Below are positions 53,360 through 62,223 of a stretch of 64,000 bases of DNA, one piece after another (the stretch's first letter is position 1; every line of letters begins with the position of its first letter). The stretch is from the NCBI GenBank assembly GCA_004295015.1, contig SHNE01000022.1, positions 1 to 64,000 on the forward strand, in the 5' to 3' direction. The stretch comes from Bacteroidota bacterium. Lineage in GTDB: Bacteria; Bacteroidota; Bacteroidia; AKYH767-A; 2013-40CM-41-45. The notes under the pieces are model-generated. The model worked only from the letters and a program-made list of their open reading frames with translations. It did not search any database and was not told the origin of the DNA. A program made the position numbers and the translations under genes.

Positions 53360-54475
53360 ATGATAGAAGAGGTAGGTACAAGTACGGACGGAGATCTGAT
53401 AATAAATATCGGGCCGCAACATCCATCAACACATGGAGTGTTGCATCTTGTGGTTACTTTGAATGGAGAAACGGTAAAAAAGGTAGAGCCACACCTCGGT
53501 TATATTCATCGGTCAATCGAGAAGATGTGCGAAAGTTTGTCATACCGACAATTTATTTATGTGACTTCAAGAATGGATTATCTTTCATCTCACATAAATA
53601 ATCTTGGTTGTGCGCATGCAGTTGAGAAGGGGCTTCAGGTTGAAATTCCTGAACGTGCCCAGGTTATCAGAGTGTTGATGAGTGAACTTACTCGGCTTGC
53701 TTCTCATCAATTATGGTGGGGCGCTATGGCTATGGATATCGGGGCGATCACACCATTCTTTCATGCCTTCAGAGAGCGCGAAATGATTAACGACATCATG
53801 GAAGAAACATGTGGTGCGAGACTCACCATGAATTATATGGTTCCGGGTGGTGTTATGTACGATCTGCATCCTGATTTTCAAAAAAAAGTAAAGGAGTTTG
53901 TGCAATTCTTCCGTTCTAAATTTGATGAGTATGATGAATTACTTACAGGCAATGTAATTTTTCAGGCACGTACAAAAAATGTTGGAATAATATCAAAGGA
54001 AGATGCGATTTCATATGGTTGCACCGGACCTGTAGCTCGTGCTGCCGGTGTAAGTTGTGATGTGAGAAAATTGTTTCCATATGATGTGTACGGTAAATTG
54101 CAGTTTGATGAGGTGTTGATGGAGGCCGGAGATTCATTTGCAAGGTATCAGGTGAGGATGGGAGAGATGCGCCAGAGTCTTTCAATTATTGATCAACTGA
54201 TAGATAATATCCCCGAAGGTGAGTTTCAGGCAAAGACAAAAGCGGTATTGAAGTTACCCAAAGGAGAATATTACTCTATCGTTGAAACCGCAAGAGGGGA
54301 GTTGGGAGTGTACATTATTTCAGAAGGAGGGATGACACCTTACAGAATTAAATTCAGATCCCCCGGCTTTAGCAATCTTTCAGCTCTTGATCATATGGCC
54401 AGAGGCTCAAAAATAGGTGATCTTGTAGCCATCATGGGGACGCTGGATTTGGTTATTCCGGATATTGACAGATAG
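53360..54475 (+). CDS. nuoD: NADH-quinone oxidoreductase subunit D
   Basis: The 371-aa subunit (49 kDa family) forms the quinone pocket with NuoB. Motifs include 'GPQHPSTHGVLHLVVTLNGE', 'PHLGYIHRSIEKMCE' with the conserved His, 'MTPYRIKFRSPGFSNL' and the terminal 'GTLDLVIPDIDR'. The next gene, nuoH, follows after only 20 bp. In complete Bacteroidota operons nuoE, nuoF and nuoG usually lie between these two, and here they are absent with no remnant. Confidence 0.97.
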   Translation: MIEEVGTSTDGDLIINIGPQHPSTHGVLHLVVTLNGETVKKVEPHLGYIHRSIEKMCESLSYRQFIYVTSRMDYLSSHINNLGCAHAVEKGLQVEIPERAQVIRVLMSELTRLASHQLWWGAMAMDIGAITPFFHAFREREMINDIMEETCGARLTMNYMVPGGVMYDLHPDFQKKVKEFVQFFRSKFDEYDELLTGNVIFQARTKNVGIISKEDAISYGCTGPVARAAGVSCDVRKLFPYDVYGKLQFDEVLMEAGDSFARYQVRMGEMRQSLSIIDQLIDNIPEGEFQAKTKAVLKLPKGEYYSIVETARGELGVYIISEGGMTPYRIKFRSPGFSNLSALDHMARGSKIGDLVAIMGTLDLVIPDIDR

Positions 54476-54495
54476 ATAAAAGATTTATAGCGTAT

Positions 54496-55572
54496 ATGCT
54501 AAGTATAGAAAGTATCACAGGTTCGATTCAGGATTTCCTCTTCGCAAATTTGCCGGGCTTTTTTGCAGTGCTCGTACAGTTTGCTCTGGTAGGGATTTTT
54601 GTAATTAGCTTATTTGCTGTCCTCGGACTTGTACTTGTGTTTATGGAGAGAAAAGTTTCTGCCTATATGCAGATTCGGGTCGGTCCGAATCGGGTTGGCT
54701 TTAAGGGGACTGCACAAACATTGGCTGATACATTGAAGTTGGTGCTAAAAGAAGGTCTCACACCTATAGGCGCTGATAAATTTCTCTTTAACCTCGCACC
54801 ATTTGTTGTGATGATCGGCGCCATGCTATTAATGGCGCCAATTCCGTTTGCCAGAAATGTTCAGATATGGGATGTAAATATCGGCGTCTTGTACATCTCT
54901 GCAATTTCGTCAATTGCAGTGATAGGAATATTAATGGCCGGTTGGGCAAGTAATAATAAATATTCGCTGCTTGGTGCCATGCGTAGTGGTGCTCAAATAG
55001 TAAGTTATGAATTATCTGCAGGTTTATCTATTATCGCTATTGTAATTCTTTCAGGGAGTCTCCAGCTTTCTGAAATCATTGCTTCTCAGGAAAATGGATG
55101 GTGGATTTTTAAGGGACATGTTCCGGCTCTCATTGCATTTGTGATTTTTATTATTGCTGTTACCGCTGAAACAAACAGAGCTCCCTTTGATATGGCTGAA
55201 GCGGAATCAGAACTTACAGCCGGATTTCATACAGAATATTCAGGTATGCGTTTCGCCTTATTTTTCCTGGCGGAATACGTAAATATATTTATTGCCTGCG
55301 CCATTGGTGCTACATTGTTCCTTGGTGGTTGGTTGCCATTTCATATTGGAAGTTGGACAGCTTTTAATCATATCATGGATTATATACCTTCATCAATATG
55401 GTTTATGGGGAAAACATTCTTCCTGATATTTATTATCATGTGGTTTCGCTGGACTTTCCCGCGGCTGAGAATAGATCAGTTGTTGAATCTTGAGTGGAAG
55501 TATTTATTGCCGATCAGTTTGATCAATGTATTAATTATGACAATAATTGCCATTTTAGGATGGCACTTTTAA
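54496..55572 (+). CDS. nuoH: NADH-quinone oxidoreductase subunit H
   Basis: This 358-aa membrane subunit has about eight helices and the complex I ND1 motifs 'MERKVSAYMQIRVGPNRVG', 'GTAQTLADTLKLVLKEG' and 'NRAPFDMAEAESELTAGFH', followed by 'TEYSGMRFALFFLAEY'. It links the quinone site to the proton-pumping arm. It starts 20 bp behind nuoD and is followed by nuoI after 28 bp. Confidence 0.97.
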   Translation: MLSIESITGSIQDFLFANLPGFFAVLVQFALVGIFVISLFAVLGLVLVFMERKVSAYMQIRVGPNRVGFKGTAQTLADTLKLVLKEGLTPIGADKFLFNLAPFVVMIGAMLLMAPIPFARNVQIWDVNIGVLYISAISSIAVIGILMAGWASNNKYSLLGAMRSGAQIVSYELSAGLSIIAIVILSGSLQLSEIIASQENGWWIFKGHVPALIAFVIFIIAVTAETNRAPFDMAEAESELTAGFHTEYSGMRFALFFLAEYVNIFIACAIGATLFLGGWLPFHIGSWTAFNHIMDYIPSSIWFMGKTFFLIFIIMWFRWTFPRLRIDQLLNLEWKYLLPISLINVLIMTIIAILGWHF

Positions 55573-55600
55573 GTCGTATTATAGTTGAAGAGATGGTGCT

Positions 55601-56080
55601 ATGAGTTTTATAAAAGAATATATAAGGACAGTATACCGGGCGGTTTCTTCTCTTTTGAAAGGGATGAAATTGACGGGCTATTATTTCACGCATCATAAAG
55701 AAATAATCACGCAGAATTATCCTGAGAACAGGGATACGTTAAATCTTCCTGAGCGTTTCAGAGGTGAAGTAGTTCTCACGCACAATGAGGATAATGAACA
55801 TCGTTGTACAGGTTGCACAGCCTGCGAGTTGGCTTGTCCGAATGGAACGATAAAGATTATCACACAATTTGATGTGAATGAGGAGGGAAAGAAGAAGAAA
55901 GCCCTGAATACATTTATCTATCACCTTGAACTATGCACCATGTGCAATTTATGTATAGTTGCTTGTCCCACTGACGCTATTAAAATGGCTCAGAACTTTG
56001 AGCACAGTGTATATGACAGAAGCAAGCTCACCAAAACTTTGAACGCACCTGGCTCGAAACTAATGGAGGGAGTAGAATGA
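55601..56080 (+). CDS. nuoI: NADH-quinone oxidoreductase subunit I
   Basis: The 159-aa ferredoxin-like subunit carries clusters N6a and N6b. Both 4Fe-4S motifs are intact: 'CTGCTACELACP' and 'CTMCNLCIVACP'. The N-terminal amphipathic helices ('VYRAVSSLLKGMKLTGYYF') and the 'RFRGEV' segment are typical. Its TGA overlaps the nuoJ ATG by 4 bp (ATGA), so translation is coupled. Confidence 0.97.
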   Translation: MSFIKEYIRTVYRAVSSLLKGMKLTGYYFTHHKEIITQNYPENRDTLNLPERFRGEVVLTHNEDNEHRCTGCTACELACPNGTIKIITQFDVNEEGKKKKALNTFIYHLELCTMCNLCIVACPTDAIKMAQNFEHSVYDRSKLTKTLNAPGSKLMEGVE

Positions 56081-56595
56081 TGGATGCAACAACAGTAATT
56101 TTTTATATCCTGGCAGCATTGATTCTTGGTTCCGGCATGCTTGCTGTGAGTACGAGAAAAATATTCAGAGCTGCCATCTATCTCTTGTTTTCATTGACAG
56201 GAATTGCAGGATTGTATTTCTGGATGCAGTATGAGTTCCTTGCCGCTGTTCAAATCATTGTATATGTGGGTGGAATTGTCGTGTTAATAATATTTTCGAT
56301 TTTCCTGACTCAGACCAGTGGAATGGATATGCCTGCCGCCCTGAAAAGCCGAAAACTGTTTGCAGCTCTGGCTGTAATCTGCGGTTTTCTTCTGACGGCA
56401 ACACAAATTTCTCAGCATGGATTTGTAGGTTCAGGAATTCAGGCTGCTGATACAGGAGTGAGAGCAATCGGACATGCTATGCTTAATACAGGTGAGGGAG
56501 GTTTTGCTTTGCCTTTTGAAGTTGTAAGTATCTTGCTTTTATCAGCAATGATAGGTTGTATTGTTATCGCAATTAAAAACCCTGAAAGATCATGA
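56077..56595 (+). CDS. nuoJ: NADH-quinone oxidoreductase subunit J
   Basis: This 172-aa membrane subunit has five predicted helices, with 'AAIYLLFSLTGIAGLYFWM', 'EFLAAVQIIVYVGGIVVLI' and 'LPFEVVSILLLSAMIGCIVI' matching the ND6 family pattern (pi-bulge helix 'VQIIVYVGGI'). It overlaps nuoI at its start and nuoK at its end by 4 bp each, a tight coupling typical of these subunits. Confidence 0.95.
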   Translation: MMDATTVIFYILAALILGSGMLAVSTRKIFRAAIYLLFSLTGIAGLYFWMQYEFLAAVQIIVYVGGIVVLIIFSIFLTQTSGMDMPAALKSRKLFAALAVICGFLLTATQISQHGFVGSGIQAADTGVRAIGHAMLNTGEGGFALPFEVVSILLLSAMIGCIVIAIKNPERS

Positions 56596-56906
56596 GCCCG
56601 GTCGGATTAAATCACATCTTGTTTCTGAGTTCTGCCCTTTTTTTCATAGGGGTATATGGTTTCCTCACCAGAAGAAACCTCGTGACATTGTTGATGTCAA
56701 TTGAACTTATCCTCAACAGTGTTAATATTAATTTTGTCGCCTTTAATAAATACCTCTATCCTGAAAATCTGGATGGATTATTTTTCTCCATATTTATTAT
56801 TGCCATTGCTGCTGCAGAAGCGGCTGTCGCTATTGCCATCATCATTAATTTATACAGAAGTCATCAATCAATTGACGTAGAGGATGCAGATTCGCTTCGT
56901 TATTGA
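56592..56906 (+). CDS. nuoK: NADH-quinone oxidoreductase subunit K
   Basis: The 104-aa three-helix ND4L-like subunit shows 'GVYGFLTRRNLVTLLMSIEL', with the conserved membrane Glu, then 'ILNSVNINFVAF' and a second conserved Glu in 'AAAEAAVAIAIIINLYR'. These glutamates are part of the proton path. Its ATG overlaps the end of nuoJ. A 33-bp gap precedes nuoL. Confidence 0.96.
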   Translation: MSPVGLNHILFLSSALFFIGVYGFLTRRNLVTLLMSIELILNSVNINFVAFNKYLYPENLDGLFFSIFIIAIAAAEAAVAIAIIINLYRSHQSIDVEDADSLRY

Positions 56907-56939
56907 TGAATGACCGGAAAAATGCTGAACTGAATAGAT

Positions 56940-58874
56940 ATGCCTGATACACGAGTGATTCTTATTCTATTGTTCCTTCCATTGTTGAGTTTTCTCATCA
57001 ACGGATTGTTCGGGCGAAAGCTTCCGGGTTCACTGGGCGGTTTGCTCGCAACGGCGACATTGTTTGTTTCTTTTTTACTTAGTTTGTCAGCTGCTTATTC
57101 TTATTTTTTTGGTTCTGTAGGTATCACCGGTGCCTATGAAACCTTAATTCCCTTCCAGGTCACCTGGCTTCAGTTTTCAGAATCCTTCTCCATCAACATG
57201 GGAATTTTAGCTGACCCGATCTCTATGATGATGATCGTAGTGGTGACATTTATATCGCTAATGGTTCATGTGTTCAGTTTGGGATATATGAAAGGGGAGG
57301 AGCGATTCGCAACATATTATTCCTTCCTTTCTCTCTTTACTTTCTCAATGCTTGGATTGGTTTTGTCTTCAAATATTTTTCAGACGTATATTTTCTGGGA
57401 ACTCGTAGGAGTATCATCCTTTTTATTAATCGGTTATTATTATCAAAAACCATCGGCAGTCGCGGCCAGTAAGAAAGCATTTATTGTTACACGCTTTGCT
57501 GACCTTGGCTTTCTTATCGGTATTCTGATTTTATCTTATTATGGAAAATCATTTGACTTTGTAACGCTCACAGAACGTTTGGTTCCCGCAGCCTCTACGT
57601 ATAGTCAGGCTGCAGCTGCTGCCGGATTTCTTGGGATTTCAGCTCTTACCTGGGCACTTGTATTAATTTTTGTTGGGGGTGCAGGGAAATCAGCGATGTT
57701 TCCACTGCATATATGGTTACCTGATGCCATGGAAGGTCCGACTCCGGTTTCTGCGTTAATTCACGCTGCCACCATGGTTGTTGCAGGAGTTTATTTGGTA
57801 GCCAGATTGTTCCCGATATTTTCACTTGCTTGTCCGGGAGCCTTGGATGTGGTCGCATGGACAGGAATTATTTCAGCTTTGTTCGCCGCCTTGATTGCTT
57901 GTACACAAACTGATATTAAAAGAGTTCTTGCCTATTCTACCATGTCACAAATTGGTTATATGATGTTTGCGCTAGGTGTTTCAGGGTATGGAGCTGAAGA
58001 AGGCTTGGGTTATATGGCCGCAATGTTTCACCTCTTTACTCATGCAATGTTTAAAGCTCTTCTGTTTCTTGGAGCCGGGGTGATCATTCATTATGTACAC
58101 AGCAACGATTTGAAAGATATGGGTGGATTAAGAAAAGCATTGCCCATTACAGGAGCAACTTTTTTAATTGCCTGTTTGGCCATTGCCGGTATTCCTCCGT
58201 TTTCCGGTTTCTTCAGTAAGGAGGAAATATTGCTCTCGGCCTATAATTCAAATTATACAATTTATATCATCGCCTTGATCACTGCAGGGCTTACTGCATT
58301 CTATATGTTCAGATTGTATTTTTCAATATTCTGGAATAAACCGCAGGTATCAGCAAATGAGCATAAGCATGAAGGAACTTTATCCATGTTGATACCACTC
58401 CTTATTCTGGCAGTCTTCGCAGCTTTCTCAGGTTTCATTCCTTTCAGTAGTTTCGTAACAAGTGATGGAATTCCATTCGAAACGCATTTACATCTTGAGT
58501 TTTCTATTCTTCCTGTGTTACTTTCTGTTTCAGGAATTGCAATTGCCTGGAGGTACTATAAAAAACCTTCAACCGTACCGGCTTCTGTCTCGCAGAAAAC
58601 CGGTAGTTTATATAGGACAATAAATAAGAAATTCTATATCGACGAGATTTATTTGTTCGTCACCAAGAAATTGGTCTTTCAATTAATTGCCCGGCCGGCT
58701 GCTTGGTTTGATAAAACGATTGTTGATGGAATGATGAATACCGCTGCGGCAGCAGCTCAGGTATTTTCTTTGTCAATAAGTGGATTACAGTCCGGCAAAC
58801 TGCAACATTATGCTTACTATTTTATTGGAGGCGCGATTGGGCTTGCAATTCTGTTTATTTATTCAATAGCCTAA
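56940..58874 (+). CDS. nuoL: NADH-quinone oxidoreductase subunit L
   Basis: At 644 aa this is the largest antiporter-like subunit, with about 16 helices including the long lateral helix at the C-terminus. Key motifs include 'YIFWELVGVSSFLLIGYYY' (TM5 Glu), 'GAGKSAMFPLHIWLPDAMEG' followed by 'PTPVSALIHAATMV' (TM7 Lys and gate), and 'TQTDIKRVLAYSTMSQIGYM'. The C-terminal region carries 'NKKFYIDEIYLFVTK', as in other NuoL proteins. nuoM follows within 10 bp. Confidence 0.96.
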   Translation: MPDTRVILILLFLPLLSFLINGLFGRKLPGSLGGLLATATLFVSFLLSLSAAYSYFFGSVGITGAYETLIPFQVTWLQFSESFSINMGILADPISMMMIVVVTFISLMVHVFSLGYMKGEERFATYYSFLSLFTFSMLGLVLSSNIFQTYIFWELVGVSSFLLIGYYYQKPSAVAASKKAFIVTRFADLGFLIGILILSYYGKSFDFVTLTERLVPAASTYSQAAAAAGFLGISALTWALVLIFVGGAGKSAMFPLHIWLPDAMEGPTPVSALIHAATMVVAGVYLVARLFPIFSLACPGALDVVAWTGIISALFAALIACTQTDIKRVLAYSTMSQIGYMMFALGVSGYGAEEGLGYMAAMFHLFTHAMFKALLFLGAGVIIHYVHSNDLKDMGGLRKALPITGATFLIACLAIAGIPPFSGFFSKEEILLSAYNSNYTIYIIALITAGLTAFYMFRLYFSIFWNKPQVSANEHKHEGTLSMLIPLLILAVFAAFSGFIPFSSFVTSDGIPFETHLHLEFSILPVLLSVSGIAIAWRYYKKPSTVPASVSQKTGSLYRTINKKFYIDEIYLFVTKKLVFQLIARPAAWFDKTIVDGMMNTAAAAAQVFSLSISGLQSGKLQHYAYYFIGGAIGLAILFIYSIA

Positions 58875-58884
58875 ATTCTCATTG

Positions 58885-60366
58885 ATGAATCTCTCATTGT
58901 TATTATTGGTTCCCTTGCTGACAAGCATACTGATTTTGTTTGTTAAGACTGATTCTGTCAAGAAGCTTGCACTTGGAGGTGCAGTTGCGCAATTGATTCT
59001 TTCATTAGGCTTGTTGTTTAGTTATTGGAAGGAAAGTGCAATGGCAGAGGCGGGTAAATTCCTGTTTGAGTACAAGGCGGCCTGGTTTCCGGCCTTCCAG
59101 ATTAATTATCATGTTGGTGTCGATGGAATTTCTGTTGCTATGATTTTGCTCACGGCATTTGTTGTTATGGCAGGAATTCTCATGTCATGGAAGGTAGAAA
59201 GAATGCAAAAAGAATTTTTCTTCCTTCTGACTTTTTTGGGAGCCGGAGCTTATGGCTTTTTTATTTCATTGGATCTTTTCCTCATGTTTTTTTTCCTGGA
59301 AGTGGCTGTAATTCCTAAGTTTTTGTTGATCGGCATTTGGGGGAGTGGGAAGAAAATATACAGCGCCAACAAGCTGGTCTTAATGCTGATGGCCGGTTCA
59401 GCACTTGTGTTGATAGGTTTATTCGGAGTGTATTATCATGCAAACAGTAATACAGGAGGATTCGATTTGACTCAAATTGCTTCTAATGGAATTCCTATAG
59501 ATATCCAGATGTATTTCTTTCCTTTTCTTTTTGTCGGATTCGGAATATTCACTGCCTTATTTCCATTTCATACATGGGTACCTGATGGTCACTCATCTGC
59601 ACCTACAGCTGCCTCGATGTTTCTTGCAGGCATTTCAATGAAGCTTGGAGGCTATGGTTGCCTGCGTGTTGCAACTTACCTGATGCCGGAAGCCGCTGCT
59701 CATTATTCATGGATAATTGTATTGTTGGCAACGATTGCTGTAATCTACGGAGCGTTTGCTACGTTGATGCAAACAGATTTAAAGTATATGAATGCATATT
59801 CTTCCGTGAGCCATTGTGGTTTTGTGTTATTAGGAATAGGGATGCTCACTCCAACTGCGGTAACAGGTGCTGTACTTCAGATGGTTTCGCATGGTTTGAT
59901 GACGGCTTTGTTCTTTGCCGCAATCGGGATGTTATATGAGCGAACGCATACGCGCGAAGTGGCACAATTGGGTGGCTTACTCAAGGTCATGCCATTTATT
60001 AGTACTGTATTCGTGATTGCCGGACTTTGTTCCCTCGGACTTCCCGGGCTTAGTGGATTTGTGGCGGAGATGACCGTATTTGTGGGCGCATGGGAAAGAG
60101 TCGAATTATTTTACCGTATTGCCACCATTCTTGCATGTATGTCTATTGTGGTTACTGCAGTGTATATTCTTCGAGCAACAGGAAAGGCCATCATGGGTCC
60201 AATCACAGAGAGCAAATACAATTTGCTTGGTGATGCTTCATGGAATGAAAGGCTTGCAGGTGTATTACTGATTGCCGGAATTTTGGCTATGGGATTATTG
60301 CCATTCTGGTTGAAGGATCTGGTAGGTCCTGGTGCCATTGAAATCGTTCAAAAATTAAAAGCATAG
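58885..60366 (+). CDS. nuoM: NADH-quinone oxidoreductase subunit M
   Basis: The 493-aa antiporter-like subunit starts at the ATG at 58885, just after a TTG. It has about 14 helices with 'YHVGVDGISVAMILLTAFVV', 'FFFLEVAVIPKFLLIGIWG' (TM5 Glu), 'ALFPFHTWVPDGHSSAPTAA' (TM7 region) and 'LMQTDLKYMNAYSSVSHCGF' (Lys of the second half channel). nuoN follows 15 bp later. Confidence 0.96.
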   Translation: MNLSLLLLVPLLTSILILFVKTDSVKKLALGGAVAQLILSLGLLFSYWKESAMAEAGKFLFEYKAAWFPAFQINYHVGVDGISVAMILLTAFVVMAGILMSWKVERMQKEFFFLLTFLGAGAYGFFISLDLFLMFFFLEVAVIPKFLLIGIWGSGKKIYSANKLVLMLMAGSALVLIGLFGVYYHANSNTGGFDLTQIASNGIPIDIQMYFFPFLFVGFGIFTALFPFHTWVPDGHSSAPTAASMFLAGISMKLGGYGCLRVATYLMPEAAAHYSWIIVLLATIAVIYGAFATLMQTDLKYMNAYSSVSHCGFVLLGIGMLTPTAVTGAVLQMVSHGLMTALFFAAIGMLYERTHTREVAQLGGLLKVMPFISTVFVIAGLCSLGLPGLSGFVAEMTVFVGAWERVELFYRIATILACMSIVVTAVYILRATGKAIMGPITESKYNLLGDASWNERLAGVLLIAGILAMGLLPFWLKDLVGPGAIEIVQKLKA

Positions 60367-60381
60367 CATTAGATCAGGGAT

Positions 60382-61800
60382 ATGATTACATCAGAACTTT
60401 TTTCAGTATTAAAGCATGAATTCTGTCTTCTGGCAATTCTTCTGGTGTTTCTTGTATTAAAGATCCGGGAAAGGGAGTGGAAGAACGAAACCTTAATCCA
60501 ATTAATGAATGGGCTTTTAGTTTTGAATTTTATTATTGGTTGGTTGATGAATTCTGAAGGTGTTCTTTTTGACGGAATGTTTCGCAACACTTTATTAATT
60601 GCATTTGAAAAGAACATTTTAAATTTTGCAATCCTCATTGTTCATTTGCAATCTACTGAATGGATGCGAAGGCATAAACATCTTCCTGAATTTTATATGT
60701 TGATAGTAAGTTCTATGCTCGGCATGTTTTTCCTCTTGTCGAGCGCTAACTGGTTAATGTTCTACTTGGCCTTGGAATTATCTGCAATACCATTAGCAGC
60801 TTTATGTAATTTTGACTTGGAGAAGAAAGCATCCGGAGAAGCAGCCATGAAAATGATTTTGTCTTCTGCATTTTCATCATGCATACTTTTGTTTGGAATT
60901 TCGTTAATCTACGGCAGCACCGGCACACTTGATTTTGGGGAAATGGCCGGCCGGTTATCTGCTATGCCTTTACAAATCCTGGCATTCATATTTATTTTTA
61001 CAGGATTTGCATTTAAGCTATCTGTGGCTCCATTCCATTTCTGGACAGCAGATGTATATGAAGGATCCCCTGTTCCTGTCACTTCTTATCTATCTGTAAT
61101 CTCAAAAGGAACCGTGGTTTTTGTTTTGTCAACCGTGTTCTATACTGTCTTTGGTTCCATGTCAGGTATATGGTATGATGTATTAGTTGTATCAACAGTT
61201 ATCACGATGACCATTGGTAATTTGTTCGCGCTTCGTCAAACGAATATGAAGCGATTTCTGGCCTTTTCGTCAATTGCCCAGGTTGCCTATATCCTTATTG
61301 GAGTTTCGGCCGGAAATGAACAGGGCATGGCTTCGTCCATTTATTTCGTATTGATTTATGTGTTTTCCAATCTTGGTGCCTTTGCAGTAGTCTCTCACAT
61401 TTCTGCCATGACCGGAAAAGAAAGTATTTCTGACTATAATGGCTTGTATAAAACAAATCCGGCTTTGAGTTGGTTGTTAGGAATTTCATTATTCTCTTTA
61501 GCAGGAATTCCTCCAACAGCAGGATTTTTCGGAAAATTATTTTTATTGGGTGCCGGAGCCGGAACGGGGAACTGGCCATTAATAATATTTGCTGCATTAA
61601 ATATGGTTGTTTCCCTCTATTACTACCTGCGTGTGATAAGGGCTGTATTCATGGAACCGGCTGATTCTGCTATTCCGAAACTGACTTATGGAATATCAGT
61701 CAGACTTGCAATGCTCATTTGTCTCGGTGGTATGTTGCTCCTTGGATTTACCACTGGATTATATGAGTACATTCTTTCATTAAGTTTTGGGTTGAAATAA
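60382..61800 (+). CDS. nuoN: NADH-quinone oxidoreductase subunit N
   Basis: This 472-aa antiporter-like subunit has about 14 helices and ends the canonical nuo genes. Motifs include 'LMFYLALELSAIPLAALCNF' (TM5 Glu), 'SVAPFHFWTADVYEGSPVPV' followed by 'TSYLSVISKG', and 'RQTNMKRFLAFSSIAQVAYI', with 'AGIPPTAGFFGKLFL' later. The N-terminus is slightly unusual in its charged 'KIREREWKNE' loop. A small unknown gene follows 25 bp downstream on the same strand. Confidence 0.95.
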   Translation: MITSELFSVLKHEFCLLAILLVFLVLKIREREWKNETLIQLMNGLLVLNFIIGWLMNSEGVLFDGMFRNTLLIAFEKNILNFAILIVHLQSTEWMRRHKHLPEFYMLIVSSMLGMFFLLSSANWLMFYLALELSAIPLAALCNFDLEKKASGEAAMKMILSSAFSSCILLFGISLIYGSTGTLDFGEMAGRLSAMPLQILAFIFIFTGFAFKLSVAPFHFWTADVYEGSPVPVTSYLSVISKGTVVFVLSTVFYTVFGSMSGIWYDVLVVSTVITMTIGNLFALRQTNMKRFLAFSSIAQVAYILIGVSAGNEQGMASSIYFVLIYVFSNLGAFAVVSHISAMTGKESISDYNGLYKTNPALSWLLGISLFSLAGIPPTAGFFGKLFLLGAGAGTGNWPLIIFAALNMVVSLYYYLRVIRAVFMEPADSAIPKLTYGISVRLAMLICLGGMLLLGFTTGLYEYILSLSFGLK

Positions 61801-61825
61801 ATATAAACGATAGCAATACGAGAAG

Positions 61826-62203
61826 ATGGCCATAAACCAAAATCATATGTTTGATGACCTCGATGGTGTAAAATGTGCCATCGTTGAAAAGAATGTTAGT
61901 TCTGAACGGGCAAATTTTCTTAAGGAACTGCTGGAGTTTAACGGATTTACCGTTATCATGATTCCTTCACCGCCAGCAAAGACAGCAGTAGCACCTCCGA
62001 ACACTGAAACGGATGGGCCTAAGGTGGAGCCACTAGCTACGAGCTTTACAGTCGGTGTAACCGATGTTGTCTTTAATGCAGTAAATGCAATTTTTGGCAG
62101 GTTACTCCGAACCCCGGAAGGGCATGTAGTTACATTGGCATACTGGAATCAAAAGGACAGGGCCTCACAAGACTGGATACCATATTATTCAAAGCCACTG
62201 TAG
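61826..62203 (+). CDS. Small hypothetical protein at the end of the nuo operon
   Basis: I do not recognise this 125-aa soluble protein. It starts 25 bp after nuoN and so is probably in the nuo transcript. The first part, 'GVKCAIVEKNVSSERANFL' then 'KELLEFNGFTVIMIPSPP', has a beta-alpha-beta look with a Pro-rich linker (residues 48-65). A second half follows, 'SFTVGVTDVVFNAVNAIFGR', and it ends 'QDWIPYYSKPL'. No metal or nucleotide motif is visible. A similar size and position downstream of respiratory genes does not prove a link to complex I. Confidence 0.75.
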   Translation: MAINQNHMFDDLDGVKCAIVEKNVSSERANFLKELLEFNGFTVIMIPSPPAKTAVAPPNTETDGPKVEPLATSFTVGVTDVVFNAVNAIFGRLLRTPEGHVVTLAYWNQKDRASQDWIPYYSKPL

Positions 62204-62223
62204 AGGATTTTCATGTAAATCTA

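Noticed and set aside
54476-54495. Possible remnants of nuoE-nuoF-nuoG between nuoD and nuoH
   Set aside because: Only 20 bp separate the genes and no fragment can be read there, so there is no trace of a recent deletion in this window.
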